Source of the DNA: Sphingomonas hankyongi
Lineage (GTDB): Bacteria > Pseudomonadota > Alphaproteobacteria > Sphingomonadales > Sphingomonadaceae
Direction of reading: 5' to 3'
Assembly (NCBI RefSeq): GCF_023516575.1
Contig: NZ_JAMGBE010000003.1
Span: 496,001-560,000, forward strand
DNA length: 64,000 bases
Shown here: one piece after another, positions 7,632 to 18,629 of the stretch
Layout of the letters: each line of letters opens with the position of its first letter
How positions within the stretch are numbered: position 1 is the stretch's first letter
Notes under the pieces: model-generated
Told to the model about the DNA's origin: nothing
Seen by the model: the letters and a program-made list of their open reading frames with translations, nothing else
The model's database searches: none
Made by a program: the position numbers and the translations under genes

Positions 7632-9845
7632 TTGCGGAGATCATTTGCCTGGTGGATTGCCTTGCCGGTCGCGGCTGCGTCAGCTGCGGTCGCCAACGCG
7701 CAGACGATCGCTCCCGCGCCTCAAGCAGCCCCGGCTGCCACCGAGCCCGTGATCGAGTTCAGCGCCGACGCGGTCACTTACGACAGCAACTCGGATGTCG
7801 TGACCGCCACTGGCGCAGTGCGCATGGAGCGCGAAGGCAATTACCTCGCGGCGGATGAGGTGGTCTGGAACCGGAACAGCGGCGAAGTGCGCGCCCTCGG
7901 CAACGTCGTCATCCTCACTCCGGAAGGCGACAAGCTGGTCGGGGAAAATGTCGTCCTGACCGACACGCTTCGGGACGGCACCGTCGACAACCTGCTGGTC
8001 GTCCTTGATAGTGGGGGAAGGATCGCGGCTGCGCGGGGCACGAGGTCGGGAAGAGTCACGACCCTCGAAAACGCGATTTACTCGCCATGCCCGGTCACCA
8101 CCGAGAGCGGCTGCCCGAGGCGGCCGAGCTGGTCGATTACCGCGGCGCGCGTCTTAAATGACCCGAGCCAGGAGCGAGTACGCTTTGAGGGTGGGCGCCT
8201 CCAGCTATTGGGCATCACGCTGCCCCTGCTGCCTGTCTTCTCATTCGGAACCGGAACGAACGGCGATTCCGGTTGGCTGACGCCGGACTTCAGTCTGTCG
8301 ACGAAGAAGGGCCTCGAGGTCGCTGTGCCATATCACTGGCAAATCGCCCCTAATCGAGACTTCACCGTCACCCCTCACCTCTACACGGGCGTGTGGCCGG
8401 CGCTCGAAGCCAAGTACCGCCAGCTGGACGAGATCGGCGCCTTTCAAATTGGCGGTTTCGTCACCTACGGTGAAATCGAAAGCGCCGATCCGACCGCGAC
8501 AGACGAAGCGAACGACCGAGGCATTCGGGCCTATTTCGAAGCCAATGGCCGTGCGCAGCTCGATCCGTACTGGAGCATCACGAGCTCGCTTCGCGTAGCG
8601 ACCGACAAGACCGTGACCCGGCGTTACGACATCACGCGCGACGACCGGCTTCGCAACGTCATCAATGTCGAGCGGATCAGCCCAAATTCGTACATCACAA
8701 TTGCCGGCTGGGCCTTCCAGGGGCTGAGGTCCACCGACGAGCAGGACCGCATTCCCTTCGCCCTGCCCGCCATCGACGCCCATTTCCGCTTGCCCAACCC
8801 GGTGGCCGGCGGCCGCGTCGAGATCCAGGCAAACAGCCTCTCTATCCTGCGCATCGACGGCCAGGACACGCAGCGGGCGTTCGCGAGCGCGCGCTGGGAC
8901 CTGCGCCGGCTGACACCTTGGGGCCAGGAGCTGACATTGACCGGCTACGCTCGCGGTGACGTCTATCACACCGATGAGGTCAACGAGACGGCGGTCGCAA
9001 TCTATCGCGGCACCGAAGGATGGCACACGCGAGGCATCGGAGCTCTCGCCGCCGACTTGAAATGGCCCCTGATCGGTCCGGCATTGGGTGGGACGCAGCG
9101 GCTCGTGCCCCGCCTGCAGGTCGTGCTCACTCCGCCGACCGAGAATCTGGAAATCCCCAACGAAGATGCGCGCTCCATCGACCTCGAGGACAGCAACCTC
9201 TTCGCCCTGAACCGTTTCCCCGGTTACGACCGCTGGGAGGACGGGTCCCGTGTCACCTATGGATTCGATTGGGCGCTGGACCGTCCAAAACTATCGATCA
9301 TGACCACAATCGGGCAAAGCTATCGGATCACCACGAGACAAATATTCCCAGAAGGCACTGGTCTTACAGACCGTTTCTCAGATATCGTGGGAAGAACGCG
9401 CATCCGCTATGGGCGCCTCATCGACATCACGCACCGCTTCCGCCTGGACAAGGACAATCTTGCGGTTCGCCGCAATGAGGTCGACCTGACCTTGGGCAGC
9501 GAGCAAACCTACGTGCAGGTCGGATATTTGCGCCTGAACCGCGATATCGACCCCCTGATCGAAGACCTCCGGGACAAGGAGGAGCTCCGGCTCGCCGGGC
9601 GAATCCTGTTCCACCGCTACTGGTCAATCTTCGGAGCGACCGTCATCGACCTCACCAGCCAGCGCGAGGATCCTCTCTCCACCACCGACGGATTCAACCC
9701 GGTGAGGCACCGTCTGGGGCTTACCTACGAGGATGAATGTCTGGAGCTTGGCGTCTCGTGGCGCCGCGACTATGAGGACTTCGGCACCTTCCGCAAAGGA
9801 AGTACCTTCGCCCTCCGCTTCTCGCTGAAAGGACTCGGTCGCTAA
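7632..9845 (+). CDS. lptD: LPS assembly outer-membrane protein LptD
   Basis: 737 residues starting at TTG; an in-frame stop at 7614 leaves no better start. A signal peptide ends near AAVANA-QT. Residues about 40-150 form the periplasmic LptA-like beta-jellyroll (repeats such as VTATGAVRMEREGNYLAADEV). The rest is the beta-barrel that, with LptE, inserts LPS into the outer leaflet. Cysteines in SPCPVTTESGCP and in EDECLELGVSW match the positions where LptD forms disulfides linking the two domains. It heads the lptD-surA-pdxA-ksgA operon, the same order as in E. coli. Confidence 0.93.
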   Translation: MRRSFAWWIALPVAAASAAVANAQTIAPAPQAAPAATEPVIEFSADAVTYDSNSDVVTATGAVRMEREGNYLAADEVVWNRNSGEVRALGNVVILTPEGDKLVGENVVLTDTLRDGTVDNLLVVLDSGGRIAAARGTRSGRVTTLENAIYSPCPVTTESGCPRRPSWSITAARVLNDPSQERVRFEGGRLQLLGITLPLLPVFSFGTGTNGDSGWLTPDFSLSTKKGLEVAVPYHWQIAPNRDFTVTPHLYTGVWPALEAKYRQLDEIGAFQIGGFVTYGEIESADPTATDEANDRGIRAYFEANGRAQLDPYWSITSSLRVATDKTVTRRYDITRDDRLRNVINVERISPNSYITIAGWAFQGLRSTDEQDRIPFALPAIDAHFRLPNPVAGGRVEIQANSLSILRIDGQDTQRAFASARWDLRRLTPWGQELTLTGYARGDVYHTDEVNETAVAIYRGTEGWHTRGIGALAADLKWPLIGPALGGTQRLVPRLQVVLTPPTENLEIPNEDARSIDLEDSNLFALNRFPGYDRWEDGSRVTYGFDWALDRPKLSIMTTIGQSYRITTRQIFPEGTGLTDRFSDIVGRTRIRYGRLIDITHRFRLDKDNLAVRRNEVDLTLGSEQTYVQVGYLRLNRDIDPLIEDLRDKEELRLAGRILFHRYWSIFGATVIDLTSQREDPLSTTDGFNPVRHRLGLTYEDECLELGVSWRRDYEDFGTFRKGSTFALRFSLKGLGR

Positions 9846-9913
9846 GGCTGCGTTCAGCGGGTCGGGGTAAACGGCGTCGTCGCATTGGGTTGGGGAATAA
9901 GGAAATTCTGAAC

Positions 9914-11278
9914 GTGGTAGCTTTCGTACCAAAGTCGACGCGTGCTCTATCGGCCACGGCGCTTTTCGCTCTTGCCATCGCCGGCGCCGCCTTCGCCCAG
10001 GACCCATCGCAAGAGTCGCAGCCTACTGCGCCCAGCAGCACCAGCGGACTTAAGCTCCCGCAAGCCATCGAAGTATTCGGCCAGAAGATGCCGTCGGTCG
10101 TGAAGGCGACCGCGATCGTCAACGGCGAGGTGATCACCCAGACCGACATCGATCAGCGCCTCGCGCTTCTAGCCATTGCGAACGGCGGTCAGATACCGAG
10201 CGAAGAAATGGAGCGCTTGCGCCAGCAGATTCTGCGCAATCTCATCGACGAGACGCTGCAGATCCAGGCAGCCAAGGCCGAGAAGATCGAGATCAAGAAC
10301 GCGGACATTGAGAAAACCGTCGCGCGCGTTGCCGGTAACGTGAAACAGACGCCCGAGCAGCTGACCAACTATCTCGAGGCCAACGGTTCCTCCATCAAGT
10401 CGCTGCGCCGTCAGATCGAAGGAGAACTGGCGTGGCGGCGCCTCCAGCAAGCTAAGATCGAGAGCGGAGTCAGCGTCGGCGACGAGGAAGTGAAGGCGGT
10501 GCTCGACCGTATGAACGCCTCCAAAGGATCGGAGGAATATCGCGTAGGCGAGATCTTCCTGTCCGCTACGCCGGCCAACGAAGCCGAGACAGAGGCGAAC
10601 GCCGCGCGCATCCTCGCGCAGCTGAAGAACGGCGCGTCCTTCGCCGGCTATGCCCGGCAATATTCAGAGGCGTCGACTGCGGCAGTGGGCGGCGATCTCG
10701 GATGGGTCCGCCCCGAACAATTGCCCGCTCCGTTGGCCGCCGCGCTGCGACAGATGGGCCCTGGCACGATCAGCGAACCGATCCAGGTCCCGGGTGGCGT
10801 CTCGATCATCGCCGTTCAGGACACTCGCAAGATCCTTACTGCCGACCCGCGCGACGCCGTGCTCAGCCTGAAGCAGGTTTCAATCAGCTTTCCGAAAGGC
10901 ACGGCAAGAGAGTCCGCCGAGCCGATTGTGGCCCGATTTGCAGAAGCGGCGCGCAACGTTGGCGGCTGCGGCGGCGCTGAGCGCATTGCAGCGGACTTCA
11001 AGGCCGAAGTGGTCCAAAGCGATCAGGTGAAGATGCGCGATCTTCCGCCGACCCTTCAGCAGATCATGCTGCCGATGCAGGTCGGTCAGGCGACCCAGCC
11101 GTTCGGCTCGATCGAGGAAGGTGTTAGAGTCCTGGTGATCTGCGGCCGCGACGAGGTCGACCCAACCGAACCGACCTTCGATCAGGTGTACAACCAGCTG
11201 AACGAAGAACGGATAAACATGCGGTCGCGGCGGTACCTGCGCGACCTGCGCCGCGATGCGATCATCGAATTCCGGTAA
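9914..11278 (+). CDS. surA: Periplasmic peptidyl-prolyl isomerase/chaperone SurA
   Basis: 454 residues. I choose GTG at 9914 because AAGGAAA lies eight bases ahead and it gives a compact signal peptide ending GAAFA-QD. An upstream TTG at 9890 is less likely. An N-terminal SurA chaperone domain (TAIVNGEVITQTDIDQR) is followed by a parvulin domain with EEYRVGEIFLSA and GGDLGWVRPEQLP. A second, weaker parvulin region follows. SurA escorts outer-membrane proteins, including LptD encoded just upstream, to the BAM machinery. Confidence 0.92.
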   Translation: MVAFVPKSTRALSATALFALAIAGAAFAQDPSQESQPTAPSSTSGLKLPQAIEVFGQKMPSVVKATAIVNGEVITQTDIDQRLALLAIANGGQIPSEEMERLRQQILRNLIDETLQIQAAKAEKIEIKNADIEKTVARVAGNVKQTPEQLTNYLEANGSSIKSLRRQIEGELAWRRLQQAKIESGVSVGDEEVKAVLDRMNASKGSEEYRVGEIFLSATPANEAETEANAARILAQLKNGASFAGYARQYSEASTAAVGGDLGWVRPEQLPAPLAAALRQMGPGTISEPIQVPGGVSIIAVQDTRKILTADPRDAVLSLKQVSISFPKGTARESAEPIVARFAEAARNVGGCGGAERIAADFKAEVVQSDQVKMRDLPPTLQQIMLPMQVGQATQPFGSIEEGVRVLVICGRDEVDPTEPTFDQVYNQLNEERINMRSRRYLRDLRRDAIIEFR

Positions 11279-11304
11279 TCTGGCAATTCCGATAAGGGCA
11301 GTTG

Positions 11305-12309
11305 GTGGCTAGCCCTCTCACGACACCCTTGGCCGTATCCCTGGGGGACCCGGCGGGCATAGGCCCGGAGGTCATCGCCAAATGCTGGGACAACCGATCG
11401 GCATTCAATCTTCCCGTGTTCGCTGCGATCGGCGACCCGCGGTCTGTCGCGGCAGTATGGGACGGACCGATCGAGCTCATTTCGGATCCACGCGAGGCCG
11501 ATTCCGCCTTCGACCTGGGGCTGCCGCTGATCCAGCTCGCGTCCGCTGAAGCAGACACCCCGGGGCATCCCAGCGTTGCCGGCGCTCATTGCTCGCTTGA
11601 CGCGCTCGAGCTTGCCGTCGGCCTCGCCCGCTCAAGTTCGGCCGCGGCGGTCGTCACTGGCCCGGTCGCCAAGGAGCAACTTTATGCGATCGGCTTCCAG
11701 CATCCCGGACAGACAGAGTTCGTAGCCGAACGCTGCGGGATATCTCCCGGTAATGTCGCGATGATGCTGGCCGGACCTACGCTTCGCACCGTTCCGGTAA
11801 CGACCCATCTCAAGCTCACCGACATTTCGCAAAAGCTGACTAGCGCACTCATAGAATCGCGCGGCCGGGCCGCATTGCGCGGTCTGCAACGCAATTTCGG
11901 TATCCCCGAACCTCGACTGGCAGTCTCCGGGCTCAATCCACATGCCGGCGAGGGTGGAATGTTGGGCGCGGAAGAGCAGGAGATCATCGCTCCCGCGATT
12001 GCCGCGCTCGCCGCTGAAGGCTGGCGGGTAAGCGGACCGCATCCGGCCGACACGATGTTCCACGCGCGCGCTAGAGCCGCATATGACGCAGCGCTCTGCA
12101 TGTACCACGATCAGGCGCTGATACCGGTCAAGGCGCTGCACTTCGAAGATTCCGTCAACGTGACTCTAGGATTGCCGATCGTCCGCACGGCGCCCGATCA
12201 TGGCACCGCCTTCGATATAGCGGGCCAGGATCGTGCCGATCCGCGCCCAATGGCTGCCGCGATACGGATGGCAGCCGAAAACGCGGCCTATCGCGCGGAT
12301 TCCGCTTGA
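11305..12309 (+). CDS. pdxA: 4-hydroxythreonine-4-phosphate dehydrogenase
   Basis: 334 residues. It oxidises 4-phosphohydroxy-L-threonine in the DXP-dependent route to pyridoxal phosphate. The N-terminal LAVSLGDPAGIGPEV, the mid-protein HPGQTEFVAERCG, and the C-terminal metal/substrate motifs GPHPADTMF and MYHDQALIPVK are all present. GTG at 11305 is preferred because AAGGG ends six bases before it; a TTG one codon earlier is possible. It lies in the lptD operon, and its stop overlaps the ksgA start. Confidence 0.95.
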   Translation: MASPLTTPLAVSLGDPAGIGPEVIAKCWDNRSAFNLPVFAAIGDPRSVAAVWDGPIELISDPREADSAFDLGLPLIQLASAEADTPGHPSVAGAHCSLDALELAVGLARSSSAAAVVTGPVAKEQLYAIGFQHPGQTEFVAERCGISPGNVAMMLAGPTLRTVPVTTHLKLTDISQKLTSALIESRGRAALRGLQRNFGIPEPRLAVSGLNPHAGEGGMLGAEEQEIIAPAIAALAAEGWRVSGPHPADTMFHARARAAYDAALCMYHDQALIPVKALHFEDSVNVTLGLPIVRTAPDHGTAFDIAGQDRADPRPMAAAIRMAAENAAYRADSA

Positions 12310-13124
12310 GCGGGGCAGCCGAGCCGCTTCGGGAGGTCATTGCCCGGCACGGTCTCAGCGCAAGCAAAGCGCTCGGACAGAATTTTATTCTCGACCGACA
12401 GCTGCTCGCCCGGATTGCGGCCATTCCCGGGCCGCTGCAAAACCAGCGAGTCTATGAGGTTGGTCCGGGTCCAGGCGGACTGACGCGCGCGTTGCTCGAC
12501 GCAGGCGCTTCCGTCGTGGCCGTGGAGCGCGACCGCCGCTGCATTCCTGCCCTGGCTGAGCTGATGGACGCCTTTCCGGAGCGCCTGGCGCTGGTTGAGG
12601 ACGACGCTCTCGAGATCGACGAGCGAGCGCTCGCGGGCGAAGGCGCCCATGTCGTTGCCAACCTGCCCTACAATGTCGGCACGGCCTTGCTGCTGAGATG
12701 GCTCGGAGCTGATTGGCCGCCGTGGTGGCGTTCGCTGACCCTCATGTTCCAGAAGGAAGTCGCCGAAAGGATCGTCGCTGGCGCGGGGTCGCCCGCCTAC
12801 GGACGGCTTTCCGTCGCGGCGCAATGGCGCTCAACGCCTCGAATCGCGCTGACGGTCAATCGCTCGGCTTTCGTACCGCCGCCGAAAGTAACCTCGGCAG
12901 TGGTGCACATCGTCCCGCGCGAACAGCCCGAGGGCGTCCACCCCGATGTCATGGAGCGGCTTACGCAGGCGGCCTTCGGGCAAAGGAGGAAGATGCTTCG
13001 CTCGACGCTAAAAGCGCTCCCCGGAGCGCTCGACGCACTCGAATATCTCAACCTTGACCCGCAGCGGCGCGCCGAGACCCTATCGGTCCACGATTTCGTC
13101 CGCCTCGCGCGATTGCTGAGTTAG
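12306..13124 (+). CDS. ksgA: 16S rRNA (adenine1518/1519-N6)-dimethyltransferase
   Basis: 272 residues (also named rsmA). It dimethylates two adjacent adenines in helix 45 of 16S rRNA late in 30S assembly. The SAM motif is EVGPGPGGLT and the catalytic motif is NLPYN, followed by MFQKEVAERI. SKALGQNFILD marks the N-terminus. The start is TTG, forming TTGA with the pdxA stop. No ATG is available near, so coupling to pdxA translation probably supplies initiation. Last gene of the operon; it ends sharing four bases with the TPR gene opposite. Confidence 0.94.
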   Translation: MSGAAEPLREVIARHGLSASKALGQNFILDRQLLARIAAIPGPLQNQRVYEVGPGPGGLTRALLDAGASVVAVERDRRCIPALAELMDAFPERLALVEDDALEIDERALAGEGAHVVANLPYNVGTALLLRWLGADWPPWWRSLTLMFQKEVAERIVAGAGSPAYGRLSVAAQWRSTPRIALTVNRSAFVPPPKVTSAVVHIVPREQPEGVHPDVMERLTQAAFGQRRKMLRSTLKALPGALDALEYLNLDPQRRAETLSVHDFVRLARLLS

Positions 13125-13615
13125 TTGGTCTTCGGCGTTTCGGGTGTCTTCGCGGACGCGACAGTCGGTCCACGCGTAATGGCCGCGGAAAGTTGCGCCA
13201 CTTGCGGGCAGCCCTGCCTGCAGATCGTCTGCAGCTTCTGCAGGTTCTGCTGAGCCCGTGCGACCGCGCCGAGCTCGACCATGGCTTCACCCTGGATCGC
13301 GATCGCGTCCGCATCGTTCGGCTCGAGCTGCAGCGCCTTGTTTGTCATCCGGATAGCCTTGCCGAACAGGTGCTGCTTTTCCGCAACACGGGCGAGGTCC
13401 ACGAAAGCGCCACGATTGCGCGGGTCGACCGCGAGAGCAGTCTCGAAGAGGTCTTCCGCCTCCGTGAGCTTGCCGGCCGAATATAGCGCCCGCCCCTGCT
13501 TCTGCAGCTCGGCGGATTTCGGCAAGATCTGATCGTCGGAACGCTGTCCGGACACGGGCGCCGCAAGCGCCAGGCTGGCGAGGCCGATCAACAGGAAACG
13601 AGACGTAGCGCGCAT
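13121..13615 (-). CDS. Exported TPR-repeat protein
   Basis: 164 residues from the ATG at 13615, chosen because GGAGAG sits four bases ahead and the product then begins MRATSRFLLIGLASL, a signal peptide cleaved near PVSG-QR. Residues about 40-115 are two to three tetratricopeptide repeats (GRALYSAGKLTEAEDLFE; ALAVDPRNRGAFVDLARV; NKALQLEPNDADAI). A Cys pair (CRQGC) follows, then a short Thr/Pro-rich tail. It probably acts as a periplasmic protein-interaction module. It is downstream of the RsmB-like gene in the same orientation. Confidence 0.65.
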   Translation of the reverse strand: MRATSRFLLIGLASLALAAPVSGQRSDDQILPKSAELQKQGRALYSAGKLTEAEDLFETALAVDPRNRGAFVDLARVAEKQHLFGKAIRMTNKALQLEPNDADAIAIQGEAMVELGAVARAQQNLQKLQTICRQGCPQVAQLSAAITRGPTVASAKTPETPKTN

Positions 13616-13639
13616 CAAACTCTCCATTTCAACGCTCGA

Positions 13640-14815
13640 CTAGCACGGTCGTGCCAGACGCGCGACGAAAAAGCCGTCGGTCCGATCGTGAGCTGGAGTG
13701 AGCAACCGCCCTGCTCCGTCCGTTCGACCGCCACCGATACCTGCGTCCTGTATCTGCCATGATGAACGGCTGCTGAGGAAGTCGGCAATTCGGCCTGACC
13801 CTTCGCGGGACAGGAGAGAGCAGACCGCATAGATCAGGCGACCGCCGGGCCGCACCAATTCGGCGCCAATGTCGAGAAGGCGCTCCTGTACCGCTGCCAG
13901 CCGGTCCAGCCGTTCCGGCGTCAGTCGCCAGCGCCCTTCTGGATTGCGACGCCAGGTGCCGCTGCCGGAGCAAGGCGCGTCGACCAGCACCACGTCGGCC
14001 ACGCCACGCCAATCCTCGAGCTCCTCGATCTCCCGAGGAGGATTCAACAGTCGGGTTTCGATCTTCGCGCGCGCGCGATCCGCTCTTGGCCGGAGTTTCG
14101 ACAATCTTGCGCGGTTAGAATCCGTGGCGAGGATAATGGCTTCCGACGCCGCGGCAGCAAGGGCGAGAGACTTCCCGCCGGCACCCGCGCAAAGATCGAG
14201 CAGCTTCTCGCCGTTTCGCGGCTCGCAAGCGAGGGCGATGAGCTGGCTCCCCTCGTCCTGGACTTCGATCAGCCCCTCCGCGAAGGCAGGATGATCGTCG
14301 ATGCGGCTGTCCGGCGGCAGGCGCAGCCCCCAAGGACTGAGCTCCGTCGCCTCTGCACCAGGAAACTGATCTAAAACCACCTCTCGTGACGTGCGTGCTG
14401 CGTTGACACGAATGTCGACCAGCGCGCGCTCCAGTAATGCCGGCCATTCATCACGGGTGACCAAGGGCGACAGCTCGGCCATGAGCCATTCGGGAACAAG
14501 CGAAGCGGGCGCTCGCTGCTCGGAATCCCTGAGCAGCTCTGGACCACGAACTTCCCCGAACAATTCGAGCAAGGAAGGATCGTCGGCGGCAAGGCCGACA
14601 ATAGCAGACCGCCCGCTTGCGGGTCGTTCCGCGCTGCGCCGTATCGCGCTGAAGACGAGCTCCCGCACGGCCCGCCGGTCTTTCGATCCGGCATAACGCC
14701 GCCGCTTGAAGTAGCGCGACACGATGACGTCAGCCGGCGGACCGTCCTGAACCGCGGCTTCGATAACCTCGTCGAGTATCTCGCTCGCTGCCTGCAGGCG
14801 CGCGGCGGGCGTCAT
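13640..14815 (-). CDS. RsmB-family RNA (cytosine-C5)-methyltransferase
   Basis: 391 residues. N-terminal NusB-like helical domain (about 1-130), then a SAM-dependent RsmB/NOP catalytic domain. SAM motif LDLCAGAGGKSLALA, the motif IV cysteine in DAPCSGSGTWRRNPEG and the motif VI cysteine in IYAVCSLLSREG are visible. Together these match m5C methyltransferases that modify 16S rRNA C967, although the NusB-like part is divergent and exact target cannot be read. It starts three bases after guaB, so it is co-transcribed. Confidence 0.85.
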   Translation of the reverse strand: MTPAARLQAASEILDEVIEAAVQDGPPADVIVSRYFKRRRYAGSKDRRAVRELVFSAIRRSAERPASGRSAIVGLAADDPSLLELFGEVRGPELLRDSEQRAPASLVPEWLMAELSPLVTRDEWPALLERALVDIRVNAARTSREVVLDQFPGAEATELSPWGLRLPPDSRIDDHPAFAEGLIEVQDEGSQLIALACEPRNGEKLLDLCAGAGGKSLALAAAASEAIILATDSNRARLSKLRPRADRARAKIETRLLNPPREIEELEDWRGVADVVLVDAPCSGSGTWRRNPEGRWRLTPERLDRLAAVQERLLDIGAELVRPGGRLIYAVCSLLSREGSGRIADFLSSRSSWQIQDAGIGGGRTDGAGRLLTPAHDRTDGFFVARLARPC

Positions 14816-14818
14816 TGC

Positions 14819-17156
<2,338 letters not shown>

Positions 17157-17171
17157 CGCCGTCGCATCATG

Positions 17172-17193
17172 CCTCGAAAGCGCAATTTCGAGG
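17172..17193. promoter_or_regulatory. Perfect 8-bp inverted repeat over the qmcA ribosome site
   Basis: CCTCGAAA (17172-17179) and TTTCGAGG (17186-17193) are exact complements separated by six bases. The repeat lies in the 44-base gap between the divergent CitE-like gene and qmcA. In the qmcA mRNA it could form a hairpin taking up the first GAGG of the ribosome-binding region (GAGGAAGAGG). In DNA it could be a dimeric operator for both genes. Neither role is demonstrated by sequence alone. Confidence 0.45.
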
Positions 17194-17200
17194 AAGAGGC

Positions 17201-18163
17201 ATGCTCACGACGTTCATGACCGCCATCGCGGTCCTCGTACTTCTGGTAGTGATGATGAGCGTCAAGATCGTCCACCAGGGATATCGCTACACGATCGAGC
17301 ATTTCGGACGGTTCGTACGGGTCGCGCAGCCGGGTTTCAATTTCGTTCCTCCGTTTTTCTACCGCGTCGGCCGGAAGATCAACATGATGGAACAGGTGCT
17401 CGACATCCCGGGTCAGGAGATCATCACCAAGGACAATGCGATGGTGGCGGTCGATGGCGTCGTTTTCTTCCAGGTGCTCGACGCGGCCAAGGCGGCATAT
17501 GAAGTCAGCGACCTCTACACAGCCATCATGGCCCTCTCGACCACCAACCTGCGCACGGTGATGGGCTCAATGGATCTCGACGAGACCCTTTCCAAGCGCG
17601 ACGAGATCAACGCTCGCCTTCTCGCCGTGGTCGATCACGCCACCGAAGCCTGGGGCGTCAAGATTACACGGGTCGAGCTCAAGGATATTCGGCCGCCGTC
17701 GGACATCGTCAACGCCATGACCCGGCAGATGAAGGCCGAACGCGAGAAGCGCGCCGCAATCCTCGAATCCGAAGGTATGCGCGCTTCCGAGATCCTCCGC
17801 GCGGAAGGCGAGAAGCAAGCGAAGATCCTGCAAGCGGAAGGCCTGAAGGAAGCCGCGTTCCGCGAGGCCGAGGCGCGTGAACGCGCTGCCCAGGCCGAAG
17901 CCACCGCGACCAAATCGGTCAGCGACGCGATCGAAGGCGGAAGCACCCAGGCGATCAACTATTTCATCGCGCAAAAGTACGTTGAGGCGCTCGGTAAGTT
18001 CGCAACTTCGCCGAACGCGAAGACGATACTCTTCCCGGTAGAAGCCACCCAGCTGATCGGCACCCTTGGCGGCATCGGCGAGCTGGCGAAGGACGTCATG
18101 GCCGACAAAAACGTTCCGCAGATCAGGGGCAAGGCCGTGCCGAGCGTCCCCGACACGAAATGA
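17201..18163 (+). CDS. qmcA: SPFH/stomatin-type membrane protein (QmcA-like)
   Basis: 320 residues from ATG 17201, preceded by AGGAAGAGG. One N-terminal transmembrane segment (residues about 6-24) is followed by an SPFH domain (VHQGYRYTIEHFGRFVRV, PGQEIITKDNAMVAVDG, VGIKITRVELKDI-like strand) and a long Ala/Glu-rich helix (about 205-275). The family forms large membrane-anchored cages around FtsH or other partners. Its stop overlaps the nfeD start (ATGA), the classic SPFH-NfeD pair of membrane-domain proteins. Confidence 0.9.
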   Translation: MLTTFMTAIAVLVLLVVMMSVKIVHQGYRYTIEHFGRFVRVAQPGFNFVPPFFYRVGRKINMMEQVLDIPGQEIITKDNAMVAVDGVVFFQVLDAAKAAYEVSDLYTAIMALSTTNLRTVMGSMDLDETLSKRDEINARLLAVVDHATEAWGVKITRVELKDIRPPSDIVNAMTRQMKAEREKRAAILESEGMRASEILRAEGEKQAKILQAEGLKEAAFREAEARERAAQAEATATKSVSDAIEGGSTQAINYFIAQKYVEALGKFATSPNAKTILFPVEATQLIGTLGGIGELAKDVMADKNVPQIRGKAVPSVPDTK

Positions 18164-18615
18164 TCGAAGGCATAGATCCCGGATGGTTGTGGCTGATTGG
18201 CGGTGTCATTCTACTGATCGCCGAGGTCATCGCGCCCGGCTTCTTCCTCGTGTTCATCGGCGCCGCTGCAGTGGCGACCGGCCTGTTCACGATGCTGTTC
18301 GATCTCGGGACGGTCCCGCAACTCGCGCTGTTCGCGCTATATGCTTTGCTCGCCGTGCTGATTGGACGGCGGTTCTACGCCAACCGCAACGCCGACAGCA
18401 GTGACCCGTTATTGAACGATCGGGCGGGTCGGCTGATCGGCAAGGTTGTAACGGTCGTCGAGGCAGTGGACGAACATGGCGGCCGAGTGCGTGTCGGCGA
18501 CAGCGAATGGAGCGCGCGCGGCGGTCCCGCCACGACTGGACAGCGAGTGCGCATCGTTAGCGTTGACGGGAACTGCCTGAACGTGGAAGTCGAGCGTACA
18601 CTTCCTTCTGCGTAG
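18160..18615 (+). CDS. NfeD-family membrane protein
   Basis: 151 residues. Three hydrophobic segments occupy about residues 8-75 (WLIGGVILLIAEVIAPGFF onward), followed by a soluble OB-fold C-terminus (GRLIGKVVTVVEAVDEHGGRV; GQRVRIVSVDGNCLNVE). This is the short NfeD form without the ClpP-like protease domain (NfeD1b). Genes of this type accompany SPFH proteins, here by a four-base overlap, and the two products are thought to form a complex. Confidence 0.9.
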   Translation: MIEGIDPGWLWLIGGVILLIAEVIAPGFFLVFIGAAAVATGLFTMLFDLGTVPQLALFALYALLAVLIGRRFYANRNADSSDPLLNDRAGRLIGKVVTVVEAVDEHGGRVRVGDSEWSARGGPATTGQRVRIVSVDGNCLNVEVERTLPSA

Positions 18616-18629
18616 CGGAGCTCCACGAC

